Source of the DNA: an uncultured Alphaproteobacteria bacterium
Lineage (GTDB): Bacteria; Pseudomonadota; Alphaproteobacteria; Puniceispirillales; Puniceispirillaceae
Direction of reading: 5' to 3'
Length of the DNA stretch: 5,252 bases
Assembly: GCA_913031555.1 (NCBI GenBank)
Contig: CAJWDO010000138.1
Location: 1-5,252, forward strand
In this document: in pieces, positions 1-5,252 of the stretch
Layout of the letters: every line of letters begins with the position of its first letter
Position numbering within the stretch: the stretch's first letter is position 1
The notes under the pieces: model-generated
Databases searched by the model: none
Told to the model about the DNA's origin: nothing
Seen by the model: only the letters and a program-made list of their open reading frames with translations
Program-made: the position numbers and the translations under genes

Positions 1-164
1 TCGCGGATGGTGTCTGTCTCGCCAATATGATTCATCAGGATCAGGATCAGGCCGGCATTCAGTTGTTCCGATTGCGTGGGGCTCAGCCCTTCATGCGCCT
101 GCAGCAACTCATTGAACAACGCGTCACTGTCCGCGCCAAGATTGAAATCGGTGTTCAGCGCCAT
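1..164 (-). CDS. DUF2783 family small protein, N-terminal 54 residues (3' end outside window); possible coupling subunit of the upstream FAD hydroxylase
   Basis: The ATG at 164-162 opens a frame that stays open to the left edge and gives 54 visible residues. It starts MALNTDFNLG, followed by an acidic helix-like stretch with AHEGLSP at 23-29, then LNAGLILILMNHIG at 35-48. This pattern (an NTDFNL start, an 'AHEGLS' middle, a leucine-rich 'LILILMNHIG' segment) matches what I recall of DUF2783, a family of about 60-75 residues often found beside FAD-dependent aromatic hydroxylases. A Shine-Dalgarno GAGGGA at 173-168 sits 11 nt or less from the stop of the hydroxylase gene, so the two are almost certainly co-transcribed and translated together. 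No signal peptide or clear membrane span is seen; the leucine run is too short and reads as an amphipathic helix. The biochemical role of DUF2783 is not established to my knowledge. A role as a small coupling protein, like MhaB of Pseudomonas putida U, is inferred from size and gene order. Confidence 0.85.
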   Translation of the reverse strand, partial: MALNTDFNLGADSDALFNELLQAHEGLSPTQSEQLNAGLILILMNHIGETDTIR

Positions 165-175
165 GCTTCCCTCTT

Positions 176-1786
176 TCACGCGGTGACAGCAGCGGCAGCT
201 GCGCAGCTGACAAGAGCGGCGCGGATATCGTCCGGTCCCGGTGCCAGCCAGCGCGCGGCGACATGCTGGTCCGGCCGGATCAGATAGACAGCATGGCCAT
301 AACGTTCCTGAACACGGCCATCAGCATCGCCGAAACCGCCGCGACCAACCCTCACAAGATCGACGTCATCGGGAAGGGCGGCAGGGGCTTCGGCATCGCC
401 GGTGACAAGACAGACAAACCGCCCGCCAAGCTGGCTCATCAGCCATGTCGCCCTGCCATCACGGTCGCTCAGCGGCGCGTCAAGTGCCACCATGCCGATC
501 TTCTGCGGCACGTCAAAGCTGCCATCATCCCGGCTGTTCAGCGGGCTGCCATCCAGATGGCAGGGCACCGAAAGACGGCCGGCATTGACGACCCGCCGCG
601 CGAAGGGCGTGTCAACAGCAAGGCTCAGCGCGGCATTGCGGAAGGCCATCTCGACCCCCGGTTCGGGCGACATGAACCGCGACGTCCAGCTGGAATTCCT
701 GATATTCTCATCCGCTCCGTGAATGCGTTCCTGATTATAGCTTTCCAGCAGGTCGGGCGCGGCGCTGCCGGTCACGACCCTGGCAAGCTTCCAGCACAGA
801 TTGTCGACATCATGCATGCCGCCATTACCGCCGCGCGCGCCAAAGGGCGAGACGACGTGCGCTGAATCGCCGACAAAGATCAGCCGGTCATGGACAAACC
901 GTTCAATGCGGCGGCAATTGAAGGAATAGACCGACACCCAGTCCAGCTTGAAGGGACGACCGCCAACGACTTTTTCGATCCGCGGGATGACGTTCTCCGG
1001 CTTTTTCTCTTCCTCCGGGTCGGCGTCGGGCCCCAGCTGCAAATCGATGCGGTAGATATTGTCAGGCTGCTTGTGAAGCAACGCCGACTGGCCGGGATGG
1101 AAGGTGGGGGTGAACCAGAACCAGCGTTCGGACGGAAAATCCGCCTGCATCTCGACATCGGCGATGAGGAAGCGTTCCTCGAAATGCCGGCCCTCGAAAT
1201 CAAGCCCGAATTGCCGGCGGATGCGGCTGTTGGCACCGTCGCAGGCCAGAAGATAGTCGCCGCGCAAGGTGTAGGCACCGTCTGGCGTCTCGATCTCGGC
1301 GGCGACGCCGGTTTCATCCTGTCCAACTGACAGCACCCGGTTCTTGAAACGCAAATCGATCAGATCGGGGAAGTCGGCACAGCGCTCGACCAGATATTGC
1401 TCGACATAATATTGCTGCAGATTGATGAAGGCCGGGAATTTGTGACCATCCTCGGGAAGAAGGTCGAAATTATAGACCTCGCGATCACCGCGATAGACCC
1501 GGCCAAGCTTCCAGGTGACGCCCTTCTCCAGCATCTGCTCGCCAATGCCGAGCCGGTCGAAGATTTCGAGGCTTCGCTTGGCCCAGCAGATGGCGCGGCT
1601 GCCAACCGACACGACATTGTTGTCATCGACGACGATGCTGGCGACACCATGCGTTGCCAGATCGATGGCCGCCGCCAGCCCGATAGGGCCGGCGCCGACA
1701 ATAATCACCGGCGCTGATGCGGTGGTCCCGCCCGACAATTCGGGCGGCGTCACATAGTCAAAGGGCTCAAACCGGTATTTTGCCAT
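176..1786 (-). CDS. FAD-dependent aromatic hydroxylase (PheA/MhpA-like flavoprotein monooxygenase), candidate 3-hydroxyphenylacetate 6-hydroxylase large component
   Basis: This 536-residue protein (numbered from the ATG at 1786) is a class A flavoprotein monooxygenase with all three family signatures. These are the Rossmann GAGPIG at 31-36 for the ADP part of FAD, a DG motif in LLACDGANSRIRR around 183-184, and a GD motif in LIFVGDSAHVVSPFGARGGN around 306-307 that binds the flavin ribityl/phosphate. The C-terminal part from about residue 405 resembles the thioredoxin-like domain of phenol-hydroxylase relatives and ends with YGHAVYLIRPDQHVAARW at about 496-513. Such enzymes use NAD(P)H and O2 to hydroxylate a phenolic ring in the cytoplasm. 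Automated pipelines would probably call it 3-(3-hydroxyphenyl)propionate hydroxylase. The homogentisate operon makes a homogentisate-forming hydroxylase more likely: MhaA of Pseudomonas putida U, as I recall it, is also about 60 kDa and works with a small partner. The substrate is inferred, not shown. The frame also opens at a TTG two codons upstream (1792), so the exact start is uncertain. The gene lies 22 nt (from ATG) after the MBL gene and 11 nt before the DUF2783 gene. Confidence 0.93.
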   Translation of the reverse strand: MAKYRFEPFDYVTPPELSGGTTASAPVIIVGAGPIGLAAAIDLATHGVASIVVDDNNVVSVGSRAICWAKRSLEIFDRLGIGEQMLEKGVTWKLGRVYRGDREVYNFDLLPEDGHKFPAFINLQQYYVEQYLVERCADFPDLIDLRFKNRVLSVGQDETGVAAEIETPDGAYTLRGDYLLACDGANSRIRRQFGLDFEGRHFEERFLIADVEMQADFPSERWFWFTPTFHPGQSALLHKQPDNIYRIDLQLGPDADPEEEKKPENVIPRIEKVVGGRPFKLDWVSVYSFNCRRIERFVHDRLIFVGDSAHVVSPFGARGGNGGMHDVDNLCWKLARVVTGSAAPDLLESYNQERIHGADENIRNSSWTSRFMSPEPGVEMAFRNAALSLAVDTPFARRVVNAGRLSVPCHLDGSPLNSRDDGSFDVPQKIGMVALDAPLSDRDGRATWLMSQLGGRFVCLVTGDAEAPAALPDDVDLVRVGRGGFGDADGRVQERYGHAVYLIRPDQHVAARWLAPGPDDIRAALVSCAAAAAVTA

Positions 1787-1796
1787 GGTCAATCAG

Positions 1797-1804
1797 TCCT
1801 CCCC
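1797..1804 (-). promoter_or_regulatory. Strong Shine-Dalgarno (GGGGAGGA) of the FAD hydroxylase gene
   Basis: On the minus strand GGGGAGGA lies between the stop of the MBL gene (TAG at 1811-1809) and the hydroxylase start. It is about 10 nt from the ATG at 1786 and about 4 nt from the TTG at 1792. The spacing therefore does not decide cleanly between the two starts. ATG is preferred because it is the commoner codon and gives the natural-looking N-terminus MAKYRFEPF. Confidence 0.7.
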
Positions 1805-1808
1805 GCCG

Positions 1809-2762
1809 CTAGCCATTCTGCAGTGCGTTCCACATCTCCATGTCACGCTCGGCCGTCCAGATTCGCGGTGTGTCGATTCCTTTCGCTTCGTCAAAGGCCC
1901 GCGCGACATTGAAAGGAAGGCAATGTTCGTAAATGGCATAATCGGCGAATTTCGGATCGCATTCCTCGCGCACCGCGTCCCACGCATCCTTCAGCGTGCC
2001 GCCGCGCGCCGCCACCATTGCTGCCGGGCGGTAGGTGCTGGCGACGAAATCACGGGTGTTTTCGATTGCGCTTGTCACCATCTCGTCGCCAACAAGCGCG
2101 TCGCCGCGCCCCGGCGCGATGGCGGCAGGTTGAAAGGCGGCGATATTGTCAAGCGTGCCGCCCCAGTCCCTGAAATGCCCGTCACCGCAATAGCAGGCCG
2201 AATGATATTCGACGATATCGCCGGTGAACATGACCTGCTCGTCCGGCACAAAGGCCACGATATCGCCGGCGGTATGCGCCCGGCCAAGAAACATCAACTC
2301 AACCCGGCGGCGGCCAAGATTGACCGTCATCCTGTCGCTGAAGGTGATCGTCGGCCAGGTCAGGCCGGGAATGCTCTCATGGCCCTCGAAAAGGCGGGGG
2401 AAGCGGGCGAATTCGCTGTCCCAATCCTCCTGCCCGCGTTCATGGATCATTGAATGGCAGGTCTGCGAGGCGATGATTTCGGACGCGTCATAGGCCGAGG
2501 CGCCAAGCACCCGAACAGCGTGATAATGCGACAGCACGACATGCTTGATCGGCTTGTCTGTGACCGAGCGGATTTTTTCGACCACTATGCCGGCAAGGCG
2601 CGGCGTTGCCTGCGCGTCGATGATCATCACGCTGTCATCGCCGATGATGACGCCGGTATTCGGATCACCCTCGGCGGTAAAGGCCCACAGATCGTGGCCG
2701 ATCTCGGTAAAGCTGATCGTCTTTTCGCTCAGGTCACCTTGCGAGGCAAAGCTTTTAGCCAT
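1809..2762 (-). CDS. MBL-fold (metallo-beta-lactamase superfamily) protein with a degenerate metal site, function unknown
   Basis: This 317-residue protein has the metallo-beta-lactamase fold order: a beta-rich N-terminus (TGVIIGDDSVMIIDAQA, about 36-52), the first ligand motif region LSHYHAVRVLGASAY at 77-91, GRAHTAGDIVAF at 161-172, FTGDIVEYHSA at 179-189, and APGRGD at 216-221. The canonical HxHxDH motif reads H79-Y-H81-A-V83-R84, so the second-site Asp and His are replaced by Val and Arg. H163 (in HTAGD) and D182 (in TGD) are kept. The usual late PGHG histidine is R219. It may bind one metal or act differently; the superfamily covers lactonases, thioesterases and other hydrolases. The ATG at 2762 has a GGAAGA Shine-Dalgarno and overlaps the end of the FAH gene by 8 nt, which suggests translational coupling. 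The frame extends upstream to 2846, but that part lies inside the FAH gene and lacks family-like sequence. No signal peptide is seen, so it is probably cytoplasmic. Its step in homogentisate metabolism is unknown. Confidence 0.9.
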   Translation of the reverse strand: MAKSFASQGDLSEKTISFTEIGHDLWAFTAEGDPNTGVIIGDDSVMIIDAQATPRLAGIVVEKIRSVTDKPIKHVVLSHYHAVRVLGASAYDASEIIASQTCHSMIHERGQEDWDSEFARFPRLFEGHESIPGLTWPTITFSDRMTVNLGRRRVELMFLGRAHTAGDIVAFVPDEQVMFTGDIVEYHSACYCGDGHFRDWGGTLDNIAAFQPAAIAPGRGDALVGDEMVTSAIENTRDFVASTYRPAAMVAARGGTLKDAWDAVREECDPKFADYAIYEHCLPFNVARAFDEAKGIDTPRIWTAERDMEMWNALQNG

Positions 2763-3771
2763 GATATTCTTCCACTGTCTGGTCAATGCGCCCAAAGATA
2801 CTGGCGCCGTCATCATCATGCATTTCAATTCCAACGCGGTCACCAAACCTCATGAAAGGGGTCGTCGGCTTGCCGTCTCGAATCATCTCCACCATACGGA
2901 TTTCGGCGAGGCAGGAATAGCCCCTGCCACCATCCGCCACAGGCCGACCCGGACCACCATCCGAATCGCGGTTCGACACGGTGCCGGAGCCGATGATGGC
3001 GCCGGCGCGAAGGTTGCGCGATTTCGCGGCATGCGCGACCAGTCTTGCCAGACTGAAGGTGGCGTCGGTGCCGGCATCGGCGCGGCCAAGCGCATCGCCA
3101 TTCAGGTCAACTTCCATGATTCGGTGCAGCACGCAGTCACGCCAGGCGTCACCAAGCTCGTCAGGCGTCACGGCGACGGGAGAGAAGGCGGTCGATGGTT
3201 TCGACTGAAAGAACCCGAATCCCTTGCCAAGCTCGGCCGGGATCAAATTGCGCAGCGATACGTCATTGACCAGCATCACCAGCTTGATATGCGCCGCCGC
3301 GTTGGTCTCGGACACGCCCATCGGCACATCATCGGTGATCACCGCCACCTCGGCCTCCATATCGATTCCCCAGGATTCATCGGGGATCGGAATGGGCGCG
3401 TGTGGCGGCAGAAAATCGTCCGATCCGCCCTGATACATCAGCGGGTCGCTCCAGAAACTCTCCGGCATTTCGGCGCCGCGAGCCTGCCTGACAAGCGCCA
3501 CGTGATTGACATAGGCCGACCCGTCGGCCCACTGATAGGCGCGCGGTAGTGGCGAATGCGCGGCCGCCTGATCAAATGGCATGCCCTCAAGACCGCCGGA
3601 CTCAAGTTCGGCCGCCAACGCCGCCAGGCGCGGTGCCAGCGTTGCCCAGTCATCAAGAGCAGCCTGCAGGGTGGGGGCGATGTCCGTCACCGCCGTACAG
3701 CGCGCCAGATCACGGGTGACGATGACGAGCTGTCCGTCGCGGGTACCATCATTGAGGGATGCAAGTTTCAT
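2755..3771 (-). CDS. fahA: Fumarylacetoacetate hydrolase family protein (probable fumarylacetoacetase, EC 3.7.1.2)
   Basis: This 338-residue protein has the FAH fold and would perform the last step of homogentisate breakdown, hydrolysing fumarylacetoacetate to fumarate and acetoacetate in the cytoplasm. The N-terminus MKLASLNDGTRDGQLVIVTR is typical of the compact bacterial fumarylacetoacetase type. Metal ligands of the family are recognisable: the ExE pair E139/E141 in GIDMEAEVAV and D170 in MLVNDVSLRN. K183 in LGKGFG matches the LGKSFG lysine of animal FAH as I recall it. The motif GSGTVSNRDSDGG at 261-273 corresponds to the ASGT region of the family. The start at 3771 follows an AAGGA Shine-Dalgarno, and the upstream in-frame extension to 3897 runs into hmgA and is not protein-like. 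It lies 83 nt after hmgA, and its stop TAA (2757-2755) is overlapped by the next gene. The substrate is assigned from family and from the adjacent hmgA. A related beta-diketone or acylpyruvate hydrolase activity is the main alternative. Confidence 0.95.
   Translation of the reverse strand: MKLASLNDGTRDGQLVIVTRDLARCTAVTDIAPTLQAALDDWATLAPRLAALAAELESGGLEGMPFDQAAAHSPLPRAYQWADGSAYVNHVALVRQARGAEMPESFWSDPLMYQGGSDDFLPPHAPIPIPDESWGIDMEAEVAVITDDVPMGVSETNAAAHIKLVMLVNDVSLRNLIPAELGKGFGFFQSKPSTAFSPVAVTPDELGDAWRDCVLHRIMEVDLNGDALGRADAGTDATFSLARLVAHAAKSRNLRAGAIIGSGTVSNRDSDGGPGRPVADGGRGYSCLAEIRMVEMIRDGKPTTPFMRFGDRVGIEMHDDDGASIFGRIDQTVEEYHG
2768..2773 (-). promoter_or_regulatory. Shine-Dalgarno (GGAAGA) that fixes the MBL gene start
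   Basis: GGAAGA on the minus strand ends 5 nt before the ATG at 2762-2760. It lies within the last codons of the FAH gene, so ribosomes ending on that gene would sit next to this site. It supports the start at 2762 over in-frame codons further upstream. Confidence 0.65.
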
Positions 3772-3778
3772 CGATAAT

Positions 3779-3783
3779 TCCTT
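3779..3783 (-). promoter_or_regulatory. Shine-Dalgarno (AAGGA) that fixes the FAH gene start
   Basis: AAGGA on the minus strand lies 7 nt before the ATG at 3771-3769, an ideal distance. It excludes the longer in-frame extension that would begin inside hmgA. Confidence 0.7.
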
Positions 3784-3789
3784 TTCTGT

Positions 3790-3851
3790 GCGGTGGCAAT
3801 CCGGCCTCAACTCCTGCGTCAACTGGCAGCGTCCGAGGTGCCTCCCACCGC
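3790..3851 (-). repeat. Inverted repeat spanning the hmgA-fahA spacer (7-bp arms)
   Basis: The 83-nt spacer 3772-3854 holds the arm GCGGTGG at 3790-3796 and its exact complement CCACCGC at 3845-3851. In the transcript the arms could pair across about 48 nt, bringing the hmgA stop close to the fahA ribosome-binding site. The dyad GAGGtgCCTC (3834-3843) lies inside. There is no U-run, so it does not look like an intrinsic terminator. It may be an mRNA-stability element or chance. Confidence 0.35.
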
Positions 3852-3854
3852 GCC

Positions 3855-5159
3855 TTACGGGGTGCCGTCGAAATGTTTCTCCAGCCCGCACCAACAATCA
3901 ATATAGTCATCCTGGAGGCTGTCAGTCGTCGCGGCGAACCGGCTGACCTTTTGCGGAAAGCGGGTCTCGAACATGAAGGCCATGGTGTCGGTCAGCTTGA
4001 CCGGTTTCAGATCGGCATTCGAGGCCTTTTCAAACGCGTCAAGATCGGGGCCATGCGGCAACATCATGTTGTGCAGGCTGACGCCGCCGGGGACAAATCC
4101 TTCTTCCTTGGCGTCATACTGGCCGGTGATCAGCCCCATGAATTCGGACATGATGTTGCGATGATACCAGGGCGGCCGGAAGGTATTCTCGGCCACCGCC
4201 CAACGCGGCGGGAAGATCACGAAATCGATATTCGCGGTGCCGGCGGTTTCGGACGGTGCGGTCATGACCGTAAAGATTGACGGATCAGGATGATCAAACC
4301 TGATCGCACCTACCGGTGAGAATGTAGACAGGTCATAAGAATAGGGCGTGTAATTGCCATGCCAGGCAACAACATCCAGCGGTGAATGGTCAAGGCGGGT
4401 GGTGTGAAATCCGCCACACCATTTGATGACAAGCTGATGCGCAGTGTCATCATCCTCGAATGCGGCAACAGATGTCTTGAAGTCACGCGGGTTGGCAAGG
4501 CAGTTCGCGCCAATCGGGCCACGGTCAGGCAAGGTAAATTTGGCCCCGTAATTCTCGCAGATATACCCGCGGGCCATCTTCGCATCGGTGCGAATCTTGG
4601 CCATCATGCCCCGCGGCAGCACGGCAATGTGCCCGGATGGCACAACCATCCGGCCCATTTCGGTAAAAATGTCCAGCGTGCCGCTTTCTGGGACAATCAG
4701 CATTTCAGCATCGGCATTCAGTAATACGCGATCGGTCATATTTTCATTAAAGGCGTAAAGGCTAGCAGCCATGCCAAGATGCTGACGCGCATCGCCGGTA
4801 CTGGTCATGGTCCTGATGCCATAAATGAAATCGCAGGGTGTGTTGGGTGCATGCAGCGGGTCCCATCTATATTGTCCCAGCGGCAGGTCGTGCGGGTCGC
4901 GATCTGGCGCCGTCTTCCACAGCGGCACGTCAATCTTTGTAAAGCGCCCGGTATGCCGGACAGACGGTCGAATTCGATAAAGCCATGACCGTTCATTGGT
5001 CGATCTTGGTGCCGTGAAGGGGGATCCGCTCAGCTGTTCGGCATAGAGGCCATAAGCGCATTTCTGCGGTGAGTTGCGCCCTTGCGGCAGCGCCCCCGGC
5101 AGCGCCTCGGTTTCAAAGTCATTGCCAAAGCCCGGCATCATCAGAGGTGTGTCGGACAT
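3855..5159 (-). CDS. hmgA: Homogentisate 1,2-dioxygenase
   Basis: This 434-residue protein is a full-length homogentisate 1,2-dioxygenase (EC 1.13.11.5). It is a cytoplasmic non-haem Fe(II) enzyme that opens the ring of homogentisate to maleylacetoacetate in tyrosine, phenylalanine and hydroxyphenylacetate breakdown. The N-terminus carries the family signature PGFGNDFETEALPGALPQG (9-27), followed by NSPQKCAYGLYAEQLSGSPFT. The cupin core has VLPRGMMAKI and ARGYICENYGA. The catalytic stretch FPPRWAVAENTFRPPWYHRN and SLHNMMLPHGPD supplies Fe ligands H333, E339 and H369, matching human HGD H335, E341 and H371. H290 in FDHPDPSIFT fits the proposed active-site base (human H292). The C-terminus SLQDDYIDCWCGLEKHFDGTP is family-typical, so there is no truncation. 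The ATG at 5159 is preceded by GGGAGAG (5170-5164). It is the first gene of the cluster and lies directly behind the palindromic operator, so it is probably the most tightly controlled gene. Confidence 0.99.
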   Translation of the reverse strand: MSDTPLMMPGFGNDFETEALPGALPQGRNSPQKCAYGLYAEQLSGSPFTAPRSTNERSWLYRIRPSVRHTGRFTKIDVPLWKTAPDRDPHDLPLGQYRWDPLHAPNTPCDFIYGIRTMTSTGDARQHLGMAASLYAFNENMTDRVLLNADAEMLIVPESGTLDIFTEMGRMVVPSGHIAVLPRGMMAKIRTDAKMARGYICENYGAKFTLPDRGPIGANCLANPRDFKTSVAAFEDDDTAHQLVIKWCGGFHTTRLDHSPLDVVAWHGNYTPYSYDLSTFSPVGAIRFDHPDPSIFTVMTAPSETAGTANIDFVIFPPRWAVAENTFRPPWYHRNIMSEFMGLITGQYDAKEEGFVPGGVSLHNMMLPHGPDLDAFEKASNADLKPVKLTDTMAFMFETRFPQKVSRFAATTDSLQDDYIDCWCGLEKHFDGTP

Positions 5160-5183
5160 GCGACTCTCCCGTCTCCATTACGG

Positions 5184-5217
5184 ATTGACAATCATTTCAA
5201 ATGAAATGATTGTCAAT
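5184..5217. promoter_or_regulatory. 34-bp near-perfect palindromic operator upstream of hmgA
   Basis: The arm ATTGACAATCATTTCA at 5184-5199 and its exact reverse complement at 5202-5217 flank a 2-nt centre (AA), so 16 of 16 arm pairs match. Each arm contains the smaller dyad ATTGWCAAT (5184-5192 and 5209-5217), and the middle is the dyad ATTTCAAATGAAAT (5194-5207). The three dyad centres lie 12.5 bp apart. The region is A+T-rich against a G+C-rich background. Its position 25 bp before the hmgA start, over the likely promoter, fits a repressor operator, probably for a MarR-, IclR- or similar dimeric regulator of aromatic catabolism. Which family binds is not visible, because no regulator gene is in the window. 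Confidence 0.85.
5188..5216 (-). promoter_or_regulatory. Candidate sigma-70 promoter of the hmgA operon, embedded in the operator
   Basis: On the minus strand a perfect -35 TTGACA (5216-5211) is followed after 17 nt by GATTGT (5193-5188), a weak -10 that keeps the A2, T3 and T6 positions. Transcription would begin near 5181, giving a leader of about 20 nt with the hmgA ribosome-binding site. A second option is the better -10-like TATCAT at 5221-5216, but no good -35 lies at the right distance upstream. A bound repressor would cover the -35 and -10 elements. Confidence 0.45.
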
Positions 5218-5225
5218 GATATTTA

Positions 5226-5247
5226 TTGTGGTCGGTCACCGCCACAA
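5226..5247. repeat. Inverted repeat TTGTGG-N10-CCACAA upstream of the operator
   Basis: TTGTGG (5226-5231) and CCACAA (5242-5247) form 6-bp arms around a 10-nt centre that itself contains CGGTcACCG (5233-5241). The second arm also starts CCACAAAGTGG (5242-5252), a further small dyad cut by the window edge. It could be a second regulator site, an activator site upstream of the -35, or part of a neighbouring gene. It is weak evidence on its own. Confidence 0.35.
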
Positions 5248-5252
5248 AGTGG

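Noticed and set aside
34..51. Three tandem copies of ATCAGG
   Set aside because: It encodes the Leu-Ile-Leu-Ile-Leu stretch of the DUF2783 protein, and the repeat follows from alternating CTG and ATC codons.
263..865. Plus-strand open frame of 200 codons inside the FAD hydroxylase gene
   Set aside because: It is antisense to conserved flavoprotein motifs, has no Shine-Dalgarno and shows no recognisable domain.
1785..2453. Plus-strand open frame of 222 codons opposite the MBL gene
   Set aside because: It is an antisense shadow; its start coincides with the hydroxylase start on the other strand and the product has no family features.
2763..2846. N-terminal extension of the MBL protein to an upstream ATG
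   Set aside because: The extra 28 residues lie wholly within fahA in another frame, look unlike the family, and the internal ATG at 2762 has its own Shine-Dalgarno.
2545..3549. Long plus-strand open frame of 334 codons opposite the MBL and FAH genes
   Set aside because: It crosses two well-recognised minus-strand genes and their overlap, has no family-like sequence, and is rich in Arg, His and Ala as expected for the mirror of G+C-rich coding DNA.
3772..3897. N-terminal extension of the FAH protein into hmgA
   Set aside because: It is Arg- and His-rich, passes through the spacer and its ribosome-binding site, and the family N-terminus starts at the ATG at 3771.
3759..4280. Plus-strand open frame of 173 codons opposite the 3' part of hmgA and the spacer
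   Set aside because: It covers the conserved iron-ligand region of hmgA in antisense and has no domain of its own.
5184..5217. Reading the 34-bp palindrome as an intrinsic terminator
   Set aside because: The stem is A+T-rich, the loop is 2 nt, and neither side is followed by a run of T residues; its place just upstream of hmgA fits an operator better.

Overview
The window carries one catabolic gene cluster for aromatic acids, with all five genes on the minus strand. The DNA is G+C-rich and the genes are tightly packed. The protein types (a bacterial homogentisate dioxygenase, a compact FAH-family hydrolase of about 338 residues, and an FAD hydroxylase paired with a DUF2783 protein) suggest a proteobacterium, most likely an alphaproteobacterium. 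The species cannot be read from this sequence alone. No RNA genes, mobile elements, CRISPR arrays or phage genes are visible.

In transcription order (right to left) the layout is as follows. A regulatory region at 5160-5252 is dominated by a 34-bp palindrome. Then come homogentisate 1,2-dioxygenase hmgA (3855-5159), an 83-nt spacer with an inverted repeat, and a fumarylacetoacetase-type FAH hydrolase (2755-3771). A metallo-beta-lactamase-fold protein (1809-2762) overlaps the hydrolase gene by 8 nt. An FAD-dependent aromatic hydroxylase (176-1786, or 1792 from an upstream TTG) follows, and last a small DUF2783 protein that runs off the left edge (1-164). The spacing and the lack of any convincing internal terminator suggest one operon.

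HmgA opens the ring of homogentisate, and the FAH enzyme cleaves the resulting acid to fumarate and acetoacetate. The usual isomerase between them (maleylacetoacetate isomerase) is not in the window. The flavin hydroxylase and the small downstream protein resemble, in size and order, the two-component MhaAB hydroxylase of Pseudomonas putida U, which makes homogentisate from 3-hydroxyphenylacetate. If that holds, the operon couples a peripheral hydroxylation to the central homogentisate route. The MBL-fold protein has no assigned step and has lost several canonical metal ligands, which makes it the least understood part. The triple-dyad operator next to hmgA is the most striking non-coding feature.
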